From Myrmaecium sp. VS I D KN 1 (taxonomy: Eukaryota; Ascomycota; Dothideomycetes; Valsariales; Valsariaceae): a stretch of DNA of 64,000 bases. Of the stretch, positions 1 to 10,094 are shown piece after piece. Under the pieces are notes generated by a model. It saw only the letters and a program-made list of their open reading frames with translations. It did not search any database and had not been told where the DNA came from. The stretch spans positions 1-64,000 of the forward strand of contig JADQAV010000017.1 of assembly GCA_019775845.1 (NCBI GenBank), read 5' to 3'. Numbering within the stretch: the first letter of the stretch is position 1; every line of letters begins with the position of its first letter. Both the position numbers and the translations under genes were made by a program.

Positions 1-1563
1 GGCCGGCAGCTTCGCGATGCGGCCGCGGCGCGGCGAGCCGGGCTTGCCGTCGAGCCGGACGACGGCCTCGCCGAGCGGGTTGCGGAACCGGCGCACGCAC
101 CGGTACTCCAGCGCGACCTGGTCGAACTGGCGCTGCAACCGGGGGTCCAGCCGGTTCCCGGCGGCGGAGGAGGCAGAGGAGGCGGCGTAGTTGACCCCCA
201 ACAGCTGGGGCCCGCCGGTGCGGGGCAGGATCGCCGGGATGAGCTTTTGCGGTTCGATGACGGAGGATTGGCGCTGGAGCCAGAGCTTCTGCAGCGTGCG
301 GGAGGTTTGGATGTCGTTTGGGGTCGTCGTGCCGGACCGCAGGGAGCGGGAGCGCGAGTGCGATCGGCTTTCTTCCGCCTCGTCCTCCCCCTGTTCGGCC
401 ATGTTTGGCGCCGACTTGTTGCGTTTGCTTACCTCCAGATCCCCACCGGGCTGATCGGGGGGCGACTGCGCGCGGTGATGTTCGAAGAATGCGCCCTCCC
501 GTGGCGTGCCGCCGGAGCCATCACCGTCCATAAACCTCGAGACGAGATCCTTACCGGAGTGGTCTGCTAATGTGGAGGCCTGACTTTGCGTGGCGACGGT
601 TCGAGGTTGGGTGGTGCTTTGTAGATTTGTGACCACCGACACGCTTGACATCTGCGGCGGCGCATTTTGTGATGCTGAGCGTTGTAGAAGGCGAGACGTG
701 ATCGCATCGGCGTCCGGCATGCGTTGCGTCGGGTGATACGAGCTCGCTCCGTTGATTTGCGCGGCGGCCTGTGTTTCATCGGGTTTCGATGGGATGAGAG
801 GGGGAGGATTGGTCGTCGTTTGGGTATTATTCGGCCACGCCGTTGCTGGCTGCTTGTTCTCGTCCGTCTGCTGCGCCGATTGTTGCGACTCTAATATAAC
901 GGAGTTCTGCCGTGTGTTCGAGCGGGTGGTAACCGGCGACTGCGATGCGCTCTCTTCCGTCCATCCGTCGTTATCGTCATCGTCCTCCCCGGTGCCGACG
1001 TCGAAATGCACCGCATGATGAGGATCAGGCGAGCTCGGTCGAGAACGGTGTTGGTGCGCGAGCGATCGTTTCGCAGGAGCGACCTCGCTCTTGTTGTGCT
1101 TGAGGATGTTCTTGGTGGAGGCCTGGCGCGGCAGCTGTCCGCTGGAGTGGTTCCGCTTCAGGCCGGTGGATGGCGGATGCCTGACGACGCCTAAGGTGGA
1201 AGCGTTGCGCTTCATGTTCGGTCGCTGGGTCGCGGCGGCGAGGGTGGAGGGAGTCGAGCTGCCGGAGAGAGCGCGGCGGTGATGTCGGCCTTCAGGCTTG
1301 CCGTCGGCGCCTTGCGCCTGCGCCTGCGCCTGGGCGACCTTGTTGAGCTTGTGCAGGTTCTTCCCGATGGATGGGTTCCGCGAGCCCATGCGCGTGTGGC
1401 CTACAACATGTCGCTGTGCTTTGTGGAAGGGAGGCCGCTGTCGGGGGGACGAATGGCCTTCGGACGGAGTTTGCGGGATGTAGGAGGAGGCGGAATGATG
1501 CCTCTGCAGCACCGCCGGACGTTTCGGCTGGGCCTGCTGGACGACGTCCTGAGAGGTTGGCAT
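1..1563 (-). CDS. TCO89-like TORC1 subunit, 3' end cut off by window edge
   Basis: A single open frame runs from an ATG at 1563 (MPTSQDVVQQ) to the left edge without a stop, so the C-terminus lies outside the window. The 520 or so visible residues are disordered and rich in S, Q, N and R. Landmarks are a KRNAS/LKHNKS-type basic Ser repeat (about residues 110-150), an acidic EDDDNDGWTEES block followed by SPVTTRSNTRQNSV, and LVSRFMDGD further on. This order (basic repeats, acidic DDD-W-E block, TTRSNTR-NSV, SRFM/L) is what I associate with fungal Tco89, the TORC1 subunit acting in nutrient signalling at the vacuole membrane. The assignment rests on remembered family layout, not on a search, and an unrelated low-complexity protein is possible. 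No intron is needed. A GGC/GGA triplet run sits just upstream (about 1620-1660) in the presumed 5' leader. Confidence 0.6.
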   Translation of the reverse strand, partial: MPTSQDVVQQAQPKRPAVLQRHHSASSYIPQTPSEGHSSPRQRPPFHKAQRHVVGHTRMGSRNPSIGKNLHKLNKVAQAQAQAQGADGKPEGRHHRRALSGSSTPSTLAAATQRPNMKRNASTLGVVRHPPSTGLKRNHSSGQLPRQASTKNILKHNKSEVAPAKRSLAHQHRSRPSSPDPHHAVHFDVGTGEDDDDNDGWTEESASQSPVTTRSNTRQNSVILESQQSAQQTDENKQPATAWPNNTQTTTNPPPLIPSKPDETQAAAQINGASSYHPTQRMPDADAITSRLLQRSASQNAPPQMSSVSVVTNLQSTTQPRTVATQSQASTLADHSGKDLVSRFMDGDGSGGTPREGAFFEHHRAQSPPDQPGGDLEVSKRNKSAPNMAEQGEDEAEESRSHSRSRSLRSGTTTPNDIQTSRTLQKLWLQRQSSVIEPQKLIPAILPRTGGPQLLGVNYAASSASSAAGNRLDPRLQRQFDQVALEYRCVRRFRNPLGEAVVRLDGKPGSPRRGRIAKLPA

Positions 1564-2257
1564 GCTGACTACTCCGAATGCTGGACGGGCGAGGGTGGCT
1601 GCGGTCAGAATGAGCGAACGGCGGCGGCGGCGGCGGCGGAGGAGGAGGAGGAGGGTGGTTGTTGGTTGGGTTACGGTGGAGGCGTCGGTCAGCTTCGATG
1701 GTGGCCAACGGTATGGTAGGTAACTCCTCCTATGGAATGGTATGGGATGTACGGTAGCGGATCAGGATGGGCGGATGTCTGGTTCAGAGATTGAGTGCAT
1801 CGGCCGCATGCCCGAAGTAAATCCCCAATCCGAGAACAAGAAAGGGAAGAGACGTCCCGCGGCCCAAAACGAGGTCGATCAAGGCACTGGATGACACGGC
1901 ATGCGGGTAGTTAATGTACAGGATGTACTCCGTACCAATCGTGTGCGGGAAGTTGAGTTAAACTTAAGTTAGGTTTGTTGCTTTGCGGACCGCCGGCCAA
2001 GACACAAAAAGCTGGGGAGGGACCGACGTTGTTTCACTCGCACCTCTAGCGACGGACTGGCCGGGATTTTGGGGGGCGGACCTCACACCTCACACACCTC
2101 ACACCTCCCACACCTCACACCTCCCACACCTCACACCTCCCACACCGTCAGTCACTGCAACCTCCGCGAGGTCCCGTCCGTCAGCGAGATCCACTGGCGA
2201 AACGTTGTCCCCCGAGTCTGCGCCGGACGGGATGAATCCATCCATTTCTATTGGCAA
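1564..2257. other. intergenic region with short CACACCTC tandem repeat
   Basis: This is the upstream region of the TCO89-like gene. About 2083-2145 is a run of imperfect tandem units of CACACCTC/CACACCTCC. No supported gene was seen. Confidence 0.5.
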
Positions 2258-2259
2258 TA

Positions 2260-2764
2260 TTCTTGCTTATAAGTGATCGCGGAATTTAGCGGATTTTACC
2301 GTAACTCGAAAAAAACTGGTTTAGTAGGGGAATGGCCAGAAGATCTATATAAAAGAACCACGTAGTGCCGCCGCGTAACGACGTATATCTATAAAATATA
2401 TAGCTTAAAGTATATAATAAGAAAAAGGGTATCTTTTAATATAGAGTTTATATATAAAAAAGTAGAATTATATTATAATAAGTAATATTTTTTTAAAAAA
2501 AAGGATTTTTCTTATTTTTTACCTCTTAAAATCTTAAGATTACTAGATACCCCCATTCCTTATAATAATAAAGAGAAGACCTCTATAAAATCCATATTAA
2601 AATATATAGCTTTTCTTATTCTATACTTTAAGTTATATATTCTATAGATTTACGTCGTTACGCGGCGGCGCTGCGTGGTTCTTTTATAAGTATCTCCTGG
2701 CTGAGTCCTGGAAAAACGCCAAGCTGCGAATTCCAAAAAGTCCGCGATCACCTGCAAGCAAGAA
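2260..2764. mobile_element. 505-bp MITE-like element with TA target duplication and RIP-like core
   Basis: The two ends are inverted repeats. The left end starts TTCTTGCTTATAAGTGATCG; the right end read on the minus strand starts TTCTTGCTTGCAGGTGATCG. Both are flanked by TA (2258-2259 and 2765-2766), the target duplication of Tc1/mariner and pogo/Fot1-type transposons. A second, longer inverted block lies inside (about 2326-2430 against 2610-2705) and includes AAAGAACCACG and GCCGCCGCGTAACGACGTA. The centre (about 2380-2640) is extremely AT-rich and has no ORF. Most differences between arms are C/T or G/A, with the left arm usually carrying T or A, as expected from repeat-induced point mutation. 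It is non-autonomous, with no transposase visible. Confidence 0.8.
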
Positions 2765-2789
2765 TAACTACTTACTCCTACCTTGAGGT

Positions 2790-2865
2790 ATCGACCGACT
2801 CACCACCACCATCATCACCATCACCGCCACATTCTCCGTCTCATTCACTCACTCACTCACGGACA
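2790..2865. repeat. CACCAT/CACT microsatellites
   Basis: A run of CACCACCACCATCATCACCA-type triplets is followed at about 2844-2860 by (CACT)n. This is simple sequence right of the MITE with no coding evidence. Confidence 0.7.
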
Positions 2866-3026
2866 CTCCGAACTCCGGATGGAACCACACGTGCTCGCCT
2901 CGTCTCGTTAGGAGGAGATCCCTCCAGTCACTGACGGGCCATCATTTTTTTACCTTACCTTACCTAGTACTAACACGATCCAAAGTACGGAATGATCGCG
3001 TCGTCGCGTGGGGACACGGTCGTAGT

Positions 3027-3141
3027 AGAAGAAGAAGAAGAAGAAGAAGAAGAAGAAGAAGAAGAAGAAGAAGAAGAAGAAGAAGAAGAAGAAGAAGAAG
3101 AAGAAGAAGAAGAAGAAGAAGAAGAAGAAGAAGAAGAAGAA
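3027..3141. repeat. (GAA)n trinucleotide microsatellite, about 38 units
   Basis: This is an uninterrupted AGA/GAA triplet array of about 115 bp. The minus strand reads as TTC and produces spurious poly-Phe, poly-Ser and poly-Leu frames. Homopurine-homopyrimidine tracts like this can form triplex DNA and are often length-polymorphic. The flanks (3142-3797) contain only low-complexity DNA as far as I can see. Confidence 0.95.
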
Positions 3142-3797
3142 CAATGTAGCATGTAACACGCACCTCAGGACCACCAAGTCCGGTCCTCCCCTCCGTTCAC
3201 TTCACTTCCATCACGCCCAGTCATGTCCATTCCAAACGTTAGTAGTAGTTATTCCTCTTCACTACCTACTACCTATCGGGATCAGGCCTGGGCAATCGAT
3301 GGATTCTCTCCACTTCTCAGCCTCTGCTTTTCCGATCCTATCTCCTATTTATAGGCCCATCAGTCGGTCGACCGAAGAAGGTAAGGTAAGGCAACGTAAG
3401 TAAGCATCCGCGCGCGCCGCTCTGCGCTCCGGTACTCCCCAAGCAAACAACGAGGAAAACAAAAGAAAAAGAATCCCATGCCAGGCACCAGGCACCACCA
3501 CCATCTCCGTCCTTGCTTTAGCAGCCGGAAACCTGCATGGGCCATGCTGCCGCTGCTGCCTCATCTCCATCTTTTCCTTGTGTAGCCGCTCAGAGAACTT
3601 TTTTCTTTCTATACTCCTCCCGTTGTTCTCATTTCTTGTCGTAAACGTTATAGTCGTAGCCACATCGGCATATCGTTTCCATCATAGGCCGTAATCATAA
3701 AGGCCTGTGGGCATGCATGCCCTTTCACCATCCACTCACTCCCCTCACAAACCCCACCGCTAACTCCCCGCAAAACGCCCCCCCCCCTCCCCCAGGC

Positions 3798-5099
3798 TCA
3801 AAAAAACGAAAACACATGCTCCTCCCCCCCCTCATCGAGCGACCGCAGCGTCCTCGCCACCGCCCGCTTCAACTGCTTCTCGCTCGACGCGATCCGGATC
3901 CGCCGCATCGTCCGCTTCGGGTTCGAGACGTGCACGATCTTCCGCAGCGGGTTCGCCGCGATCCGCTCCCCCTTCTGCCGCCGCTCCTCCTCCTTCGCCG
4001 GGTTCTTGATCCCCTCCACGCACCCGAACGACGAGGTGGTCGAGACGGACCACCGTCGTCGCAAGGGCGCGGCGCGGTCACGCAGATGGCCGGTCGAGAA
4101 GTTTCGGCTCAGCGTTGCCTTGCGGTGGCTATCGATTGGATCTGGAGACCGAGGGCTGGCGGTGCGCCGCGCGACGCAACTCGAGCAGTTGCAGAGATCC
4201 AAGCTTCCCTCGCCCGCCGTGCAACCGACGAGAGCGGTATGGGGAGCGGCAGCTCCCGACGAGGTTCGGTTCGTTGGCAGCGAGCTCAGACTGTCGACTT
4301 GAGGGCCTCGCACCGACAGTTGACGAAGATCGCTTGACCCGGAGCCTCTAGACTTCCTCGAGAACCATTTCCCGGAACCAGACGAGCTGTTCGCAGTATG
4401 GAGCGGTGTGCCATCTCCCAAGCCGTTGCCGACCTTCGCCTTACCCTCCCGCTGGCTCGAGTGCTGGGACAGCCGCGGGTCCCCTCCGTCGGAGCCCGAT
4501 GGCTTAACCACCTTCGTCTCGATCCACGCATTCGTATCCCGGAGTTCCGACGCGCTCGGTCGTTTCGGCCGCGGCCGCGACCCCGACCCTTGGTTCAGCA
4601 TCTCGAATTCCTCGTCGGTCGGCGCGGTCTTGAGCAACTTGACGATATCGAGGAGGCTCTCCTGCACAGGCAGCGGCGGGAGCAATCCGTCGTCCTCGTC
4701 GGGTCCGGCCATCTCGACGGATGAAGGGCTTGTGGATTGGTCGTCGGCGGGTGCGTTCGTGTCGTGCATGCTCATGTCCGTCTGCAGATTCGCATTGCGT
4801 ACCGGCAGCTGGTCGTGTCGAGCCAATCCGTCCTTACGTCTAAGCGAAGGCGCGTTCGGAGGAGGTCTGTACCTGCTGATACCGATGTGCGGCTCGTCGC
4901 GAGGTATCCACTTCCGCTGTTTGGGCACAAGCTCGGGAAGAGGAGCGTCGTCCGTTGATCCTGCTGGACGTTCGAGTGTGGAGTGAGGGACGTTGAGGTT
5001 GTTCGTGGTTGCGTGGTGCTGAATCGAGGATTGTTCGGTGGCAGTGGCAGTGAGAGCCGGACGACGCACTTTCTTGAAGCGCTTGCGCAGCGAGTCCAT
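3798..5099 (-). CDS. hypothetical protein, basic N-terminus, disordered (433 aa)
   Basis: This is an intronless frame. I start it at MDSLRKRFKKVRRP (ATG at 5099) because residues further upstream run into a CT/AG microsatellite (about 5225-5245) typical of a 5' leader. The N-terminus is strongly basic (residues 1-14). A conserved-looking segment QRKWIPRDEPHIGISRYRPP lies near residues 62-82, followed by an acidic stretch (SSVEMAGPDEDDG), Ser-rich linkers, CNCSSCVARR (about residue 310) and a basic C-terminal third (NPAKEEERRQKGERIAANPL, NPKRTMRRIRI). There is no signal peptide and no membrane segment. I do not recognise the family. The strand and extent are supported by length and by consistent composition; the function is unknown. 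Confidence 0.65.
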   Translation of the reverse strand: MDSLRKRFKKVRRPALTATATEQSSIQHHATTNNLNVPHSTLERPAGSTDDAPLPELVPKQRKWIPRDEPHIGISRYRPPPNAPSLRRKDGLARHDQLPVRNANLQTDMSMHDTNAPADDQSTSPSSVEMAGPDEDDGLLPPLPVQESLLDIVKLLKTAPTDEEFEMLNQGSGSRPRPKRPSASELRDTNAWIETKVVKPSGSDGGDPRLSQHSSQREGKAKVGNGLGDGTPLHTANSSSGSGKWFSRKSRGSGSSDLRQLSVRGPQVDSLSSLPTNRTSSGAAAPHTALVGCTAGEGSLDLCNCSSCVARRTASPRSPDPIDSHRKATLSRNFSTGHLRDRAAPLRRRWSVSTTSSFGCVEGIKNPAKEEERRQKGERIAANPLRKIVHVSNPKRTMRRIRIASSEKQLKRAVARTLRSLDEGGEEHVFSFF

Positions 5100-6236
5100 C
5101 GTGGCGGAACTTGCGATGGGAAGGAATGAAAGACGACGGCTTGAAACGGCAGGTGCACGAGCGAGGACGTCTATGAAAAGAAGGTATATGGTCGTCGAAG
5201 ATGCATGGAAGTAATAGAAGCAAGAGAGAGAGAGAGAGAGTGTGTGTGTGGGAAAGGTGACGGTGAGTGGAACGAAGGTAAAGTAGTCGGCGATGGACAT
5301 GGTGGGCTTCAGGCTCGATCGGGCTGTGACTGAACCTAACCGTTCCGTTTGTTCAGGTCGAGTCGTGAAGTCGGGACGGGTGACGGTCGGTTTGCATGCG
5401 CTGCACGTGGTCACCGACGATACTGGACAATGGACCTCGAGCTCATTTCACGCCTCAGTCAGTTGTCCTCTGGTCAAGAGCGAACATTGTATCCACGATT
5501 TCGTTCCATCAATCTTCCATATCCGTCAAATCTTTCCAGTCCATAGTAGCCAGCTCTGCGCATCTGTCCATTCTTCACGTCCATATGTTGTCTCCACACC
5601 TTACCAGCGAAGACTGTCTGCACCTCCCGCAGTCGATTCACATACTCAGTTCTATACCCGCATCGCACTTCTCCCTCTTGATTATACGTCTAGCCCCTCC
5701 AGCCGAAATTGGCAGCATCGAAAGTAGACAACGCTACGACCCTAATCTTCCGTCTCTTTGTACAAAACTTCTTCACCGCCGCCACCAAACCGCATATATC
5801 GCTCTCCCGCCTTCCGCGGTGTCCAACAACGGGATCACGTCTTCGCTGCTCCCCTAGCAAGGTCCTCAGCCAGAACACCATACAGCCAGAGAAGAAAAGA
5901 AAAAGAAATACAAAAAAAAAAAGAAAGGATGAACTCAAAAGGCTGAGACGGCGGCGGATGGACGAGGAGAGGAGAGGAGGAGAAGTGGATGGCTAAGTGC
6001 GGGCACGGTAATATACGTAGAGCACCACCAGACGTCAGTTACAGGAAGCAAGAATATCATCGAGGAGGAAGGAAGGAAGTAAACATATCCTCATTCGGCA
6101 TGATAAATCAGTGGATAAAGGGTATATAACAACCATCTAAACGCACGCCATCCACCACATCGAAGAAAAGGCCAAAGCCAGTCTCACCACACCCGTCCGC
6201 CCATCTCTCCATTCGCATTGGCATGTCCACTCGCAT
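5100..6236. other. intergenic region, no gene seen
   Basis: Between the hypothetical gene (start at 5099) and the PIG-P stop. It contains an (AG)n/(TG)n microsatellite at about 5224-5250 and A-rich DNA at about 5890-5940. Short frames here lack coding character. Confidence 0.5.
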
Positions 6237-7802
6237 TTACGCCAATCCGTCCATCCGTCCATCCTCCCACCCAAACCCCTCCCCACCTTCCCCACCCTCC
6301 TCCTCTTCCTCCCACCCCTCCTCCCACGGCTCCCGCGTCCGTCCCTCACCATACAAGATCTCACAGACGCCACCGAGAGGCACATCCATGACGGCATCCG
6401 TGCCACGGCTCCACAGAGCCGTCCAATCCACCTGTCCAACCTCCTCCGGACGGAACTTCGTCCACGAATCCGCAGGATCACGATCCTCCTCCAACGCACC
6501 AGCCTTACGTCCCTTGCCCCCCTGTCCCGCAGCCGCAGATCGACCACTCCCTCCCCCTCCCTCCCCCTCCCCCTCCCGCTCCTCCCTCCTCCTCTCCCCA
6601 ACATACCCCCCACCCCTGCGATCCAGCACGGCCACCCGGCCCACCCGATCCGTCAAGCACTCCACCCGCCGCAGCCCCAAGGTCAGGTAGCCGGTGTTGT
6701 AGCTGGCGAGCGCGACGTAGATCCAGACGACGGCGACGACGAGCCAGGCCGGGATCGCGAGCGCCCACCACCGGTTCGGGTAGTAGTGCAGGCCGAGCCG
6801 GTGGAGGAAAGGGGAGGGCAGGTACGCCCAGAGGAGGTAGAGCAGGAAGAGCGTGGTCGAGGTCAGGTACAGGCTGAAGCCGAGGGTTTCGTGCGTGGGC
6901 AGCTTTGGCCGCGCGGGTGGGGGCGGTGGAAGTGGCTGGGGTGGTGCGGTGGAGGAGGAGCGGCGGGAGGGCGGGCAGGGGGGGTGGTCCAGGTCGGAGG
7001 AGGAGGGGGAGGGGGTCAGTGGGCGGGACGGCGGCGGGGGCGGAGGTGCCGGTGTGCTGTTTTGGGTGGTGAAGGGGGGCCGGAGGAGGGAGGTGAGGGA
7101 GGGGGAGGGCGGCAGCGGCGTGGGAGGTCGGTTGTAGAAGGGTGGGAAGAGGGTGGAGGGGTTGTGCGGCGAGGAAGGCGGGTAGGAGGGCAGGTGGGTG
7201 TAGCTGCGCGACGCGTGCTTGAGCGGTCGTCGGCTGGAATGGGCGCGCTTCCCGCTTCGTGGAGTGGCGCCGCCGGGGGCGCTGAGATTGTTGCGGGAGG
7301 CCCCCTCCGTGTCGGAGCTGGTGGAGTCGGAGCCGGAGTCGGAGTCGAGGGAGAACGGATCGGGCTCGTTGACGTTCTCGAAGTCGGAGGGGGAGATGCC
7401 GAGCTCGGCGAGAGCGTCGGCCTCGAGGTCGTTAAAGTCCACCCCGTCGGCCTCGTCGGGCTCGGAGTCGAGGTCCCCGTCGATGTCGGCCAGGGCGGTG
7501 CCGTCGAAGCCGTCCAGGCTGTCCTCGAGGGAGCCGTGCGAGGCCGCGCTGGAGACGGAGGTGCGTTCCGAGGGGGAGAGCGCCCCGGAGACGCCGTCGC
7601 TGGGCGAGAGCGAGCCCGCCTGGCCGGCCGTCGAGCTCGTCGCGCTTGCCCCGGCCGTCGACGGTTCGCGGGCGGTCGCGGCGGACACGGAGGGCGGGAG
7701 TCCGGCGGTGTTGAGGGTCAGGGAAGTCAGCGTGGGCAGGTTCGGCGTGGATTTGGACTGGAAGCCGTGCGGGACGCCCGCGCTTCGTCGGTTGGGCGCC
7801 AT
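6237..7802 (-). CDS. GPI19: GPI-GlcNAc transferase subunit PIG-P / Gpi19
   Basis: A 521-residue intronless protein starting MAPNRRSAGVPHG. The long N-terminal extension (about 1-320) is disordered, with an acidic section (DGDLDSEPDEADGVDFNDLE) and a Pro-rich section. The PIG-P domain follows (about 325-500). Its first membrane segment FSLYLTSTTLFLLYLLWAYL leads into HYYPNRWWALAIPAWL, a hallmark PIG-P stretch, and a second segment VVAVVWIYVALASYN precedes YLTL. The C-terminal part has FRPEEVGQVDW and MDVPLGGVCEILYG, again typical. Gpi19/PIG-P belongs to the ER complex that adds GlcNAc to phosphatidylinositol, the first step of GPI anchor synthesis. A G/R-rich insertion (about 415-440) separates the halves of the domain. 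The start at 7802 was chosen because upstream codons have poor coding character. Confidence 0.85.
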   Translation of the reverse strand: MAPNRRSAGVPHGFQSKSTPNLPTLTSLTLNTAGLPPSVSAATAREPSTAGASATSSTAGQAGSLSPSDGVSGALSPSERTSVSSAASHGSLEDSLDGFDGTALADIDGDLDSEPDEADGVDFNDLEADALAELGISPSDFENVNEPDPFSLDSDSGSDSTSSDTEGASRNNLSAPGGATPRSGKRAHSSRRPLKHASRSYTHLPSYPPSSPHNPSTLFPPFYNRPPTPLPPSPSLTSLLRPPFTTQNSTPAPPPPPPSRPLTPSPSSSDLDHPPCPPSRRSSSTAPPQPLPPPPPARPKLPTHETLGFSLYLTSTTLFLLYLLWAYLPSPFLHRLGLHYYPNRWWALAIPAWLVVAVVWIYVALASYNTGYLTLGLRRVECLTDRVGRVAVLDRRGGGYVGERRREEREGEGEGGGGSGRSAAAGQGGKGRKAGALEEDRDPADSWTKFRPEEVGQVDWTALWSRGTDAVMDVPLGGVCEILYGEGRTREPWEEGWEEEEEGGEGGEGFGWEDGRMDGLA

Positions 7803-8192
7803 CGCAGCTGCAATGAGAACTGGAGAGAGTGTGAGGGCGGCAGTTCGATGGTGTTGAGGGAGACTTTTGGGACATGCAATGCGCATCGGGGGTTACATGC
7901 AGTGGGGCGGCCGGGAGCTTTATCTTATCGGACAAGATCTGGAGCAGAATGACAATAAGGCAACAAGGCAACGACGCTTGATAGACTGCTGTTCACGTTG
8001 TTTGGTATTGTTGACCTACTGTAATCCATCATTTTTTCACGGTCACAAGCCTACCTATACACACACCAAGTGACTGGCTAAAATCCCACCAACAGCCAGA
8101 GGTTGCCGGAAAGGCAAAATATCCGAACGGAATATAATGGATTAAAAGATGACAAGAAGGGCGAAAGCAAATCGACTGTGCCCCCCCCCATA
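7803..8192. other. short intergenic region, no gene seen
   Basis: This is the promoter side of PIG-P and the 3' side of the WD40 gene. Nothing further was recognised. Confidence 0.4.
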
Positions 8193-9926
8193 TCATCGCC
8201 GCACCTTCTTCTTCTCCGGCCCGTCCTCCTCCCCACCTTCCTCGTCACTCAACTCGCCATAGATGGTCTGGGGCTGGGTCTCCCGCCAGGCGTTGGTGAA
8301 GATGGGCTCCTTCTCGGCCACCTCGGCGTACTTCAGCAGCGCCTCGCGCGGGTCCTCGTCCCGCATCGAGCTGAGCGGGATGAACTCGCGCACGTGCCGG
8401 GCGTCCGGGTTGCCCTTGGCGAACGGCGTCGTCGCCGGCACCTTCGGCCGGCGCGGGTCCCGACTCCGCCCGCTGTGCGTCAGCCCCACGTTCGCCTTCT
8501 TGCCCGTGCTCGTGCCCGCCGCCGAGGCCGGCTGCCCGCCCGGCAGGATGATGAGCGAGTCCCCGCTGATGCCCTGCGTCCCGGCCGAGGTCGTCAGCGT
8601 GGCGTCGTCGTCGAGGTGGTGCTTTTTAGGCGGTTTGGAGAGGATGAGGAGGGCGCCGGTGTGGGCGGTGGAAAGCTTGGGGGAGAAGAGGAGGTGCGTG
8701 GTGCCGTTGGCGGAACCGGTGAGGATCTGATTGAGCTTGGGGTGCCAGTGAACGGTGATGAGAGGGACGCCGGGGGTGATCGGGGTGGTATAGACCGGAC
8801 GGAGAGCGGGGGAGAAGATGTGGAGAGTGCCGTCGGCGGAGCCAGTGATGATGTTGCTACCGGAGGGAGAGAAACGGATGTTAGTGGTGGGGTATTGCGC
8901 AGAGGTGGAGGGATGTGCAACGGTAGCAATGGGCGACTTAAACCGCCGTGTGTCCCATAGCTTGATGGTATTGTCGCCGCCGCGGGTTACCACAAGCCGG
9001 CCGTCCGGGCTGATATCGATGCCACTGGTCCAGGTGTCGGGTTTGTGAGCGTCGCGGATCTCCGCTGCAGGCCGCGAGTAGGGTCCTTCGCCCGTCCACA
9101 TCACCAGGCTGCCGTCCAGCGCGGCAGCGACGAGGATGTTGGGCCCTCCGTCCGCGGGCGCCGCCCATGCCACAGCCGTCATCCTCGTCCGTCCCGCGGA
9201 CCCGGCCGTGCGCGACTTGTGCACGATCACCTCCTTCTGCGCGCGCCGGTTGTTCACGTCCCAGATCCGCAGCGTGCTGTCCGTCCCCGCGGTCACGCAC
9301 AGGTCCTTGTTGGTCGGATGCCACGTCCCCGTTGTGACCTCCGATATGTGCCCTTTTGTTTGATGCATGTCCCGCAGATACATGTCGCCCTTCACGAACT
9401 CGGTGATCATGTCGCCGTCCCGGTCGAAGATCTTCGCCTGCGGAAGCCCAGTGACGACCAGCATCTGGCTGGGGGCGAGCGGGTTGAAGATGACCTGATT
9501 GACCGGGTGCGTCTCCACGTTCGAGGAGCCCTTCGTCGCGGTGGGATCGACGGAGCGGAACGCTCGTATGGTATTCGGCGCCAGAGAGGCGAAATCGTGA
9601 ATCTTGAGCGTGCAGTCGGAGGAGCCGGTGACCATGCGAGCGCCTGCCGGGTCCACCGTGATGGCCGTCACGGCACGCTCGTGCGTCTTGAAGACCACCT
9701 GATGCGTGATCGGGAACTCATCGTCATCGTCGTCATCGTCTGAATCGTCGTCGGAGTCGTCAGAGTCATTGTCCGAATCCGTATCCTTCTTCTCCGCGGG
9801 GGAGGCGACCTGTCGCCGCGCGCCTTCGATTTGCGCCGTGGGGTCAAACTCTTCCTTTGTTTGTCCGAAGGAGCTAATCCCCATATACTGCCGAATGGCG
9901 TCCTCGTCTGGCGATTCAGAGCCCAT
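8193..9926 (-). CDS. WD40-repeat protein, WDR70 family
   Basis: A 577-residue intronless protein starting MGSESPDEDAIRQYMGISSF. After an acidic Asp/Ser tract (about 48-70) come WD40 repeats, for example ITGSADGTLHIF, TAGTDSTLRIWDVNNRR and TRGGDNTIKLWDTRRF. Segments characteristic of WDR70 (nuclear, implicated in chromatin and DNA-damage responses) are FVKGDMYLRDMHQTKGH, GTWHPTNKDLCVTAGTD and RIWDVNNRRAQKEVIVHKSR. The C-terminal DEDPREALLKYAEVAEKEPI and WRETQPQTIY match the conserved WDR70 tail, which ends in a basic KKKVRR. The start at 9926 was chosen at the conserved MGSE, not at an in-frame ATG 19 codons upstream. Family identity is firm; the cellular role in fungi is inferred from orthologues. 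Confidence 0.88.
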   Translation of the reverse strand: MGSESPDEDAIRQYMGISSFGQTKEEFDPTAQIEGARRQVASPAEKKDTDSDNDSDDSDDDSDDDDDDDEFPITHQVVFKTHERAVTAITVDPAGARMVTGSSDCTLKIHDFASLAPNTIRAFRSVDPTATKGSSNVETHPVNQVIFNPLAPSQMLVVTGLPQAKIFDRDGDMITEFVKGDMYLRDMHQTKGHISEVTTGTWHPTNKDLCVTAGTDSTLRIWDVNNRRAQKEVIVHKSRTAGSAGRTRMTAVAWAAPADGGPNILVAAALDGSLVMWTGEGPYSRPAAEIRDAHKPDTWTSGIDISPDGRLVVTRGGDNTIKLWDTRRFKSPIATVAHPSTSAQYPTTNIRFSPSGSNIITGSADGTLHIFSPALRPVYTTPITPGVPLITVHWHPKLNQILTGSANGTTHLLFSPKLSTAHTGALLILSKPPKKHHLDDDATLTTSAGTQGISGDSLIILPGGQPASAAGTSTGKKANVGLTHSGRSRDPRRPKVPATTPFAKGNPDARHVREFIPLSSMRDEDPREALLKYAEVAEKEPIFTNAWRETQPQTIYGELSDEEGGEEDGPEKKKVRR

Positions 9927-10094
9927 AATGTCTGAGTGAAGTGGTTGGCTTGTTACTTGTCGCAGCGGGAGTGCTTTGCCCATGCGCAGTGACGGTAGGT
10001 CCGGCCTTTCATTCTTCCGATCTCCGTTCGCGCGGCGAGCTCAGCCTTGCGCCACTCCCCGCCAGATGCCCGGACCTTCAGCGGCGAGAACTAT

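Noticed and set aside
2950-3177. Poly-Phe/Ser/Leu frames on the minus strand
   Set aside because: They are translations of the (GAA)n microsatellite, not genes.
6786-7952. Long plus-strand frame (388 codons) opposite PIG-P
   Set aside because: Gly/Arg/Val-rich shadow of the GC-rich PIG-P coding strand, which carries clear family motifs.
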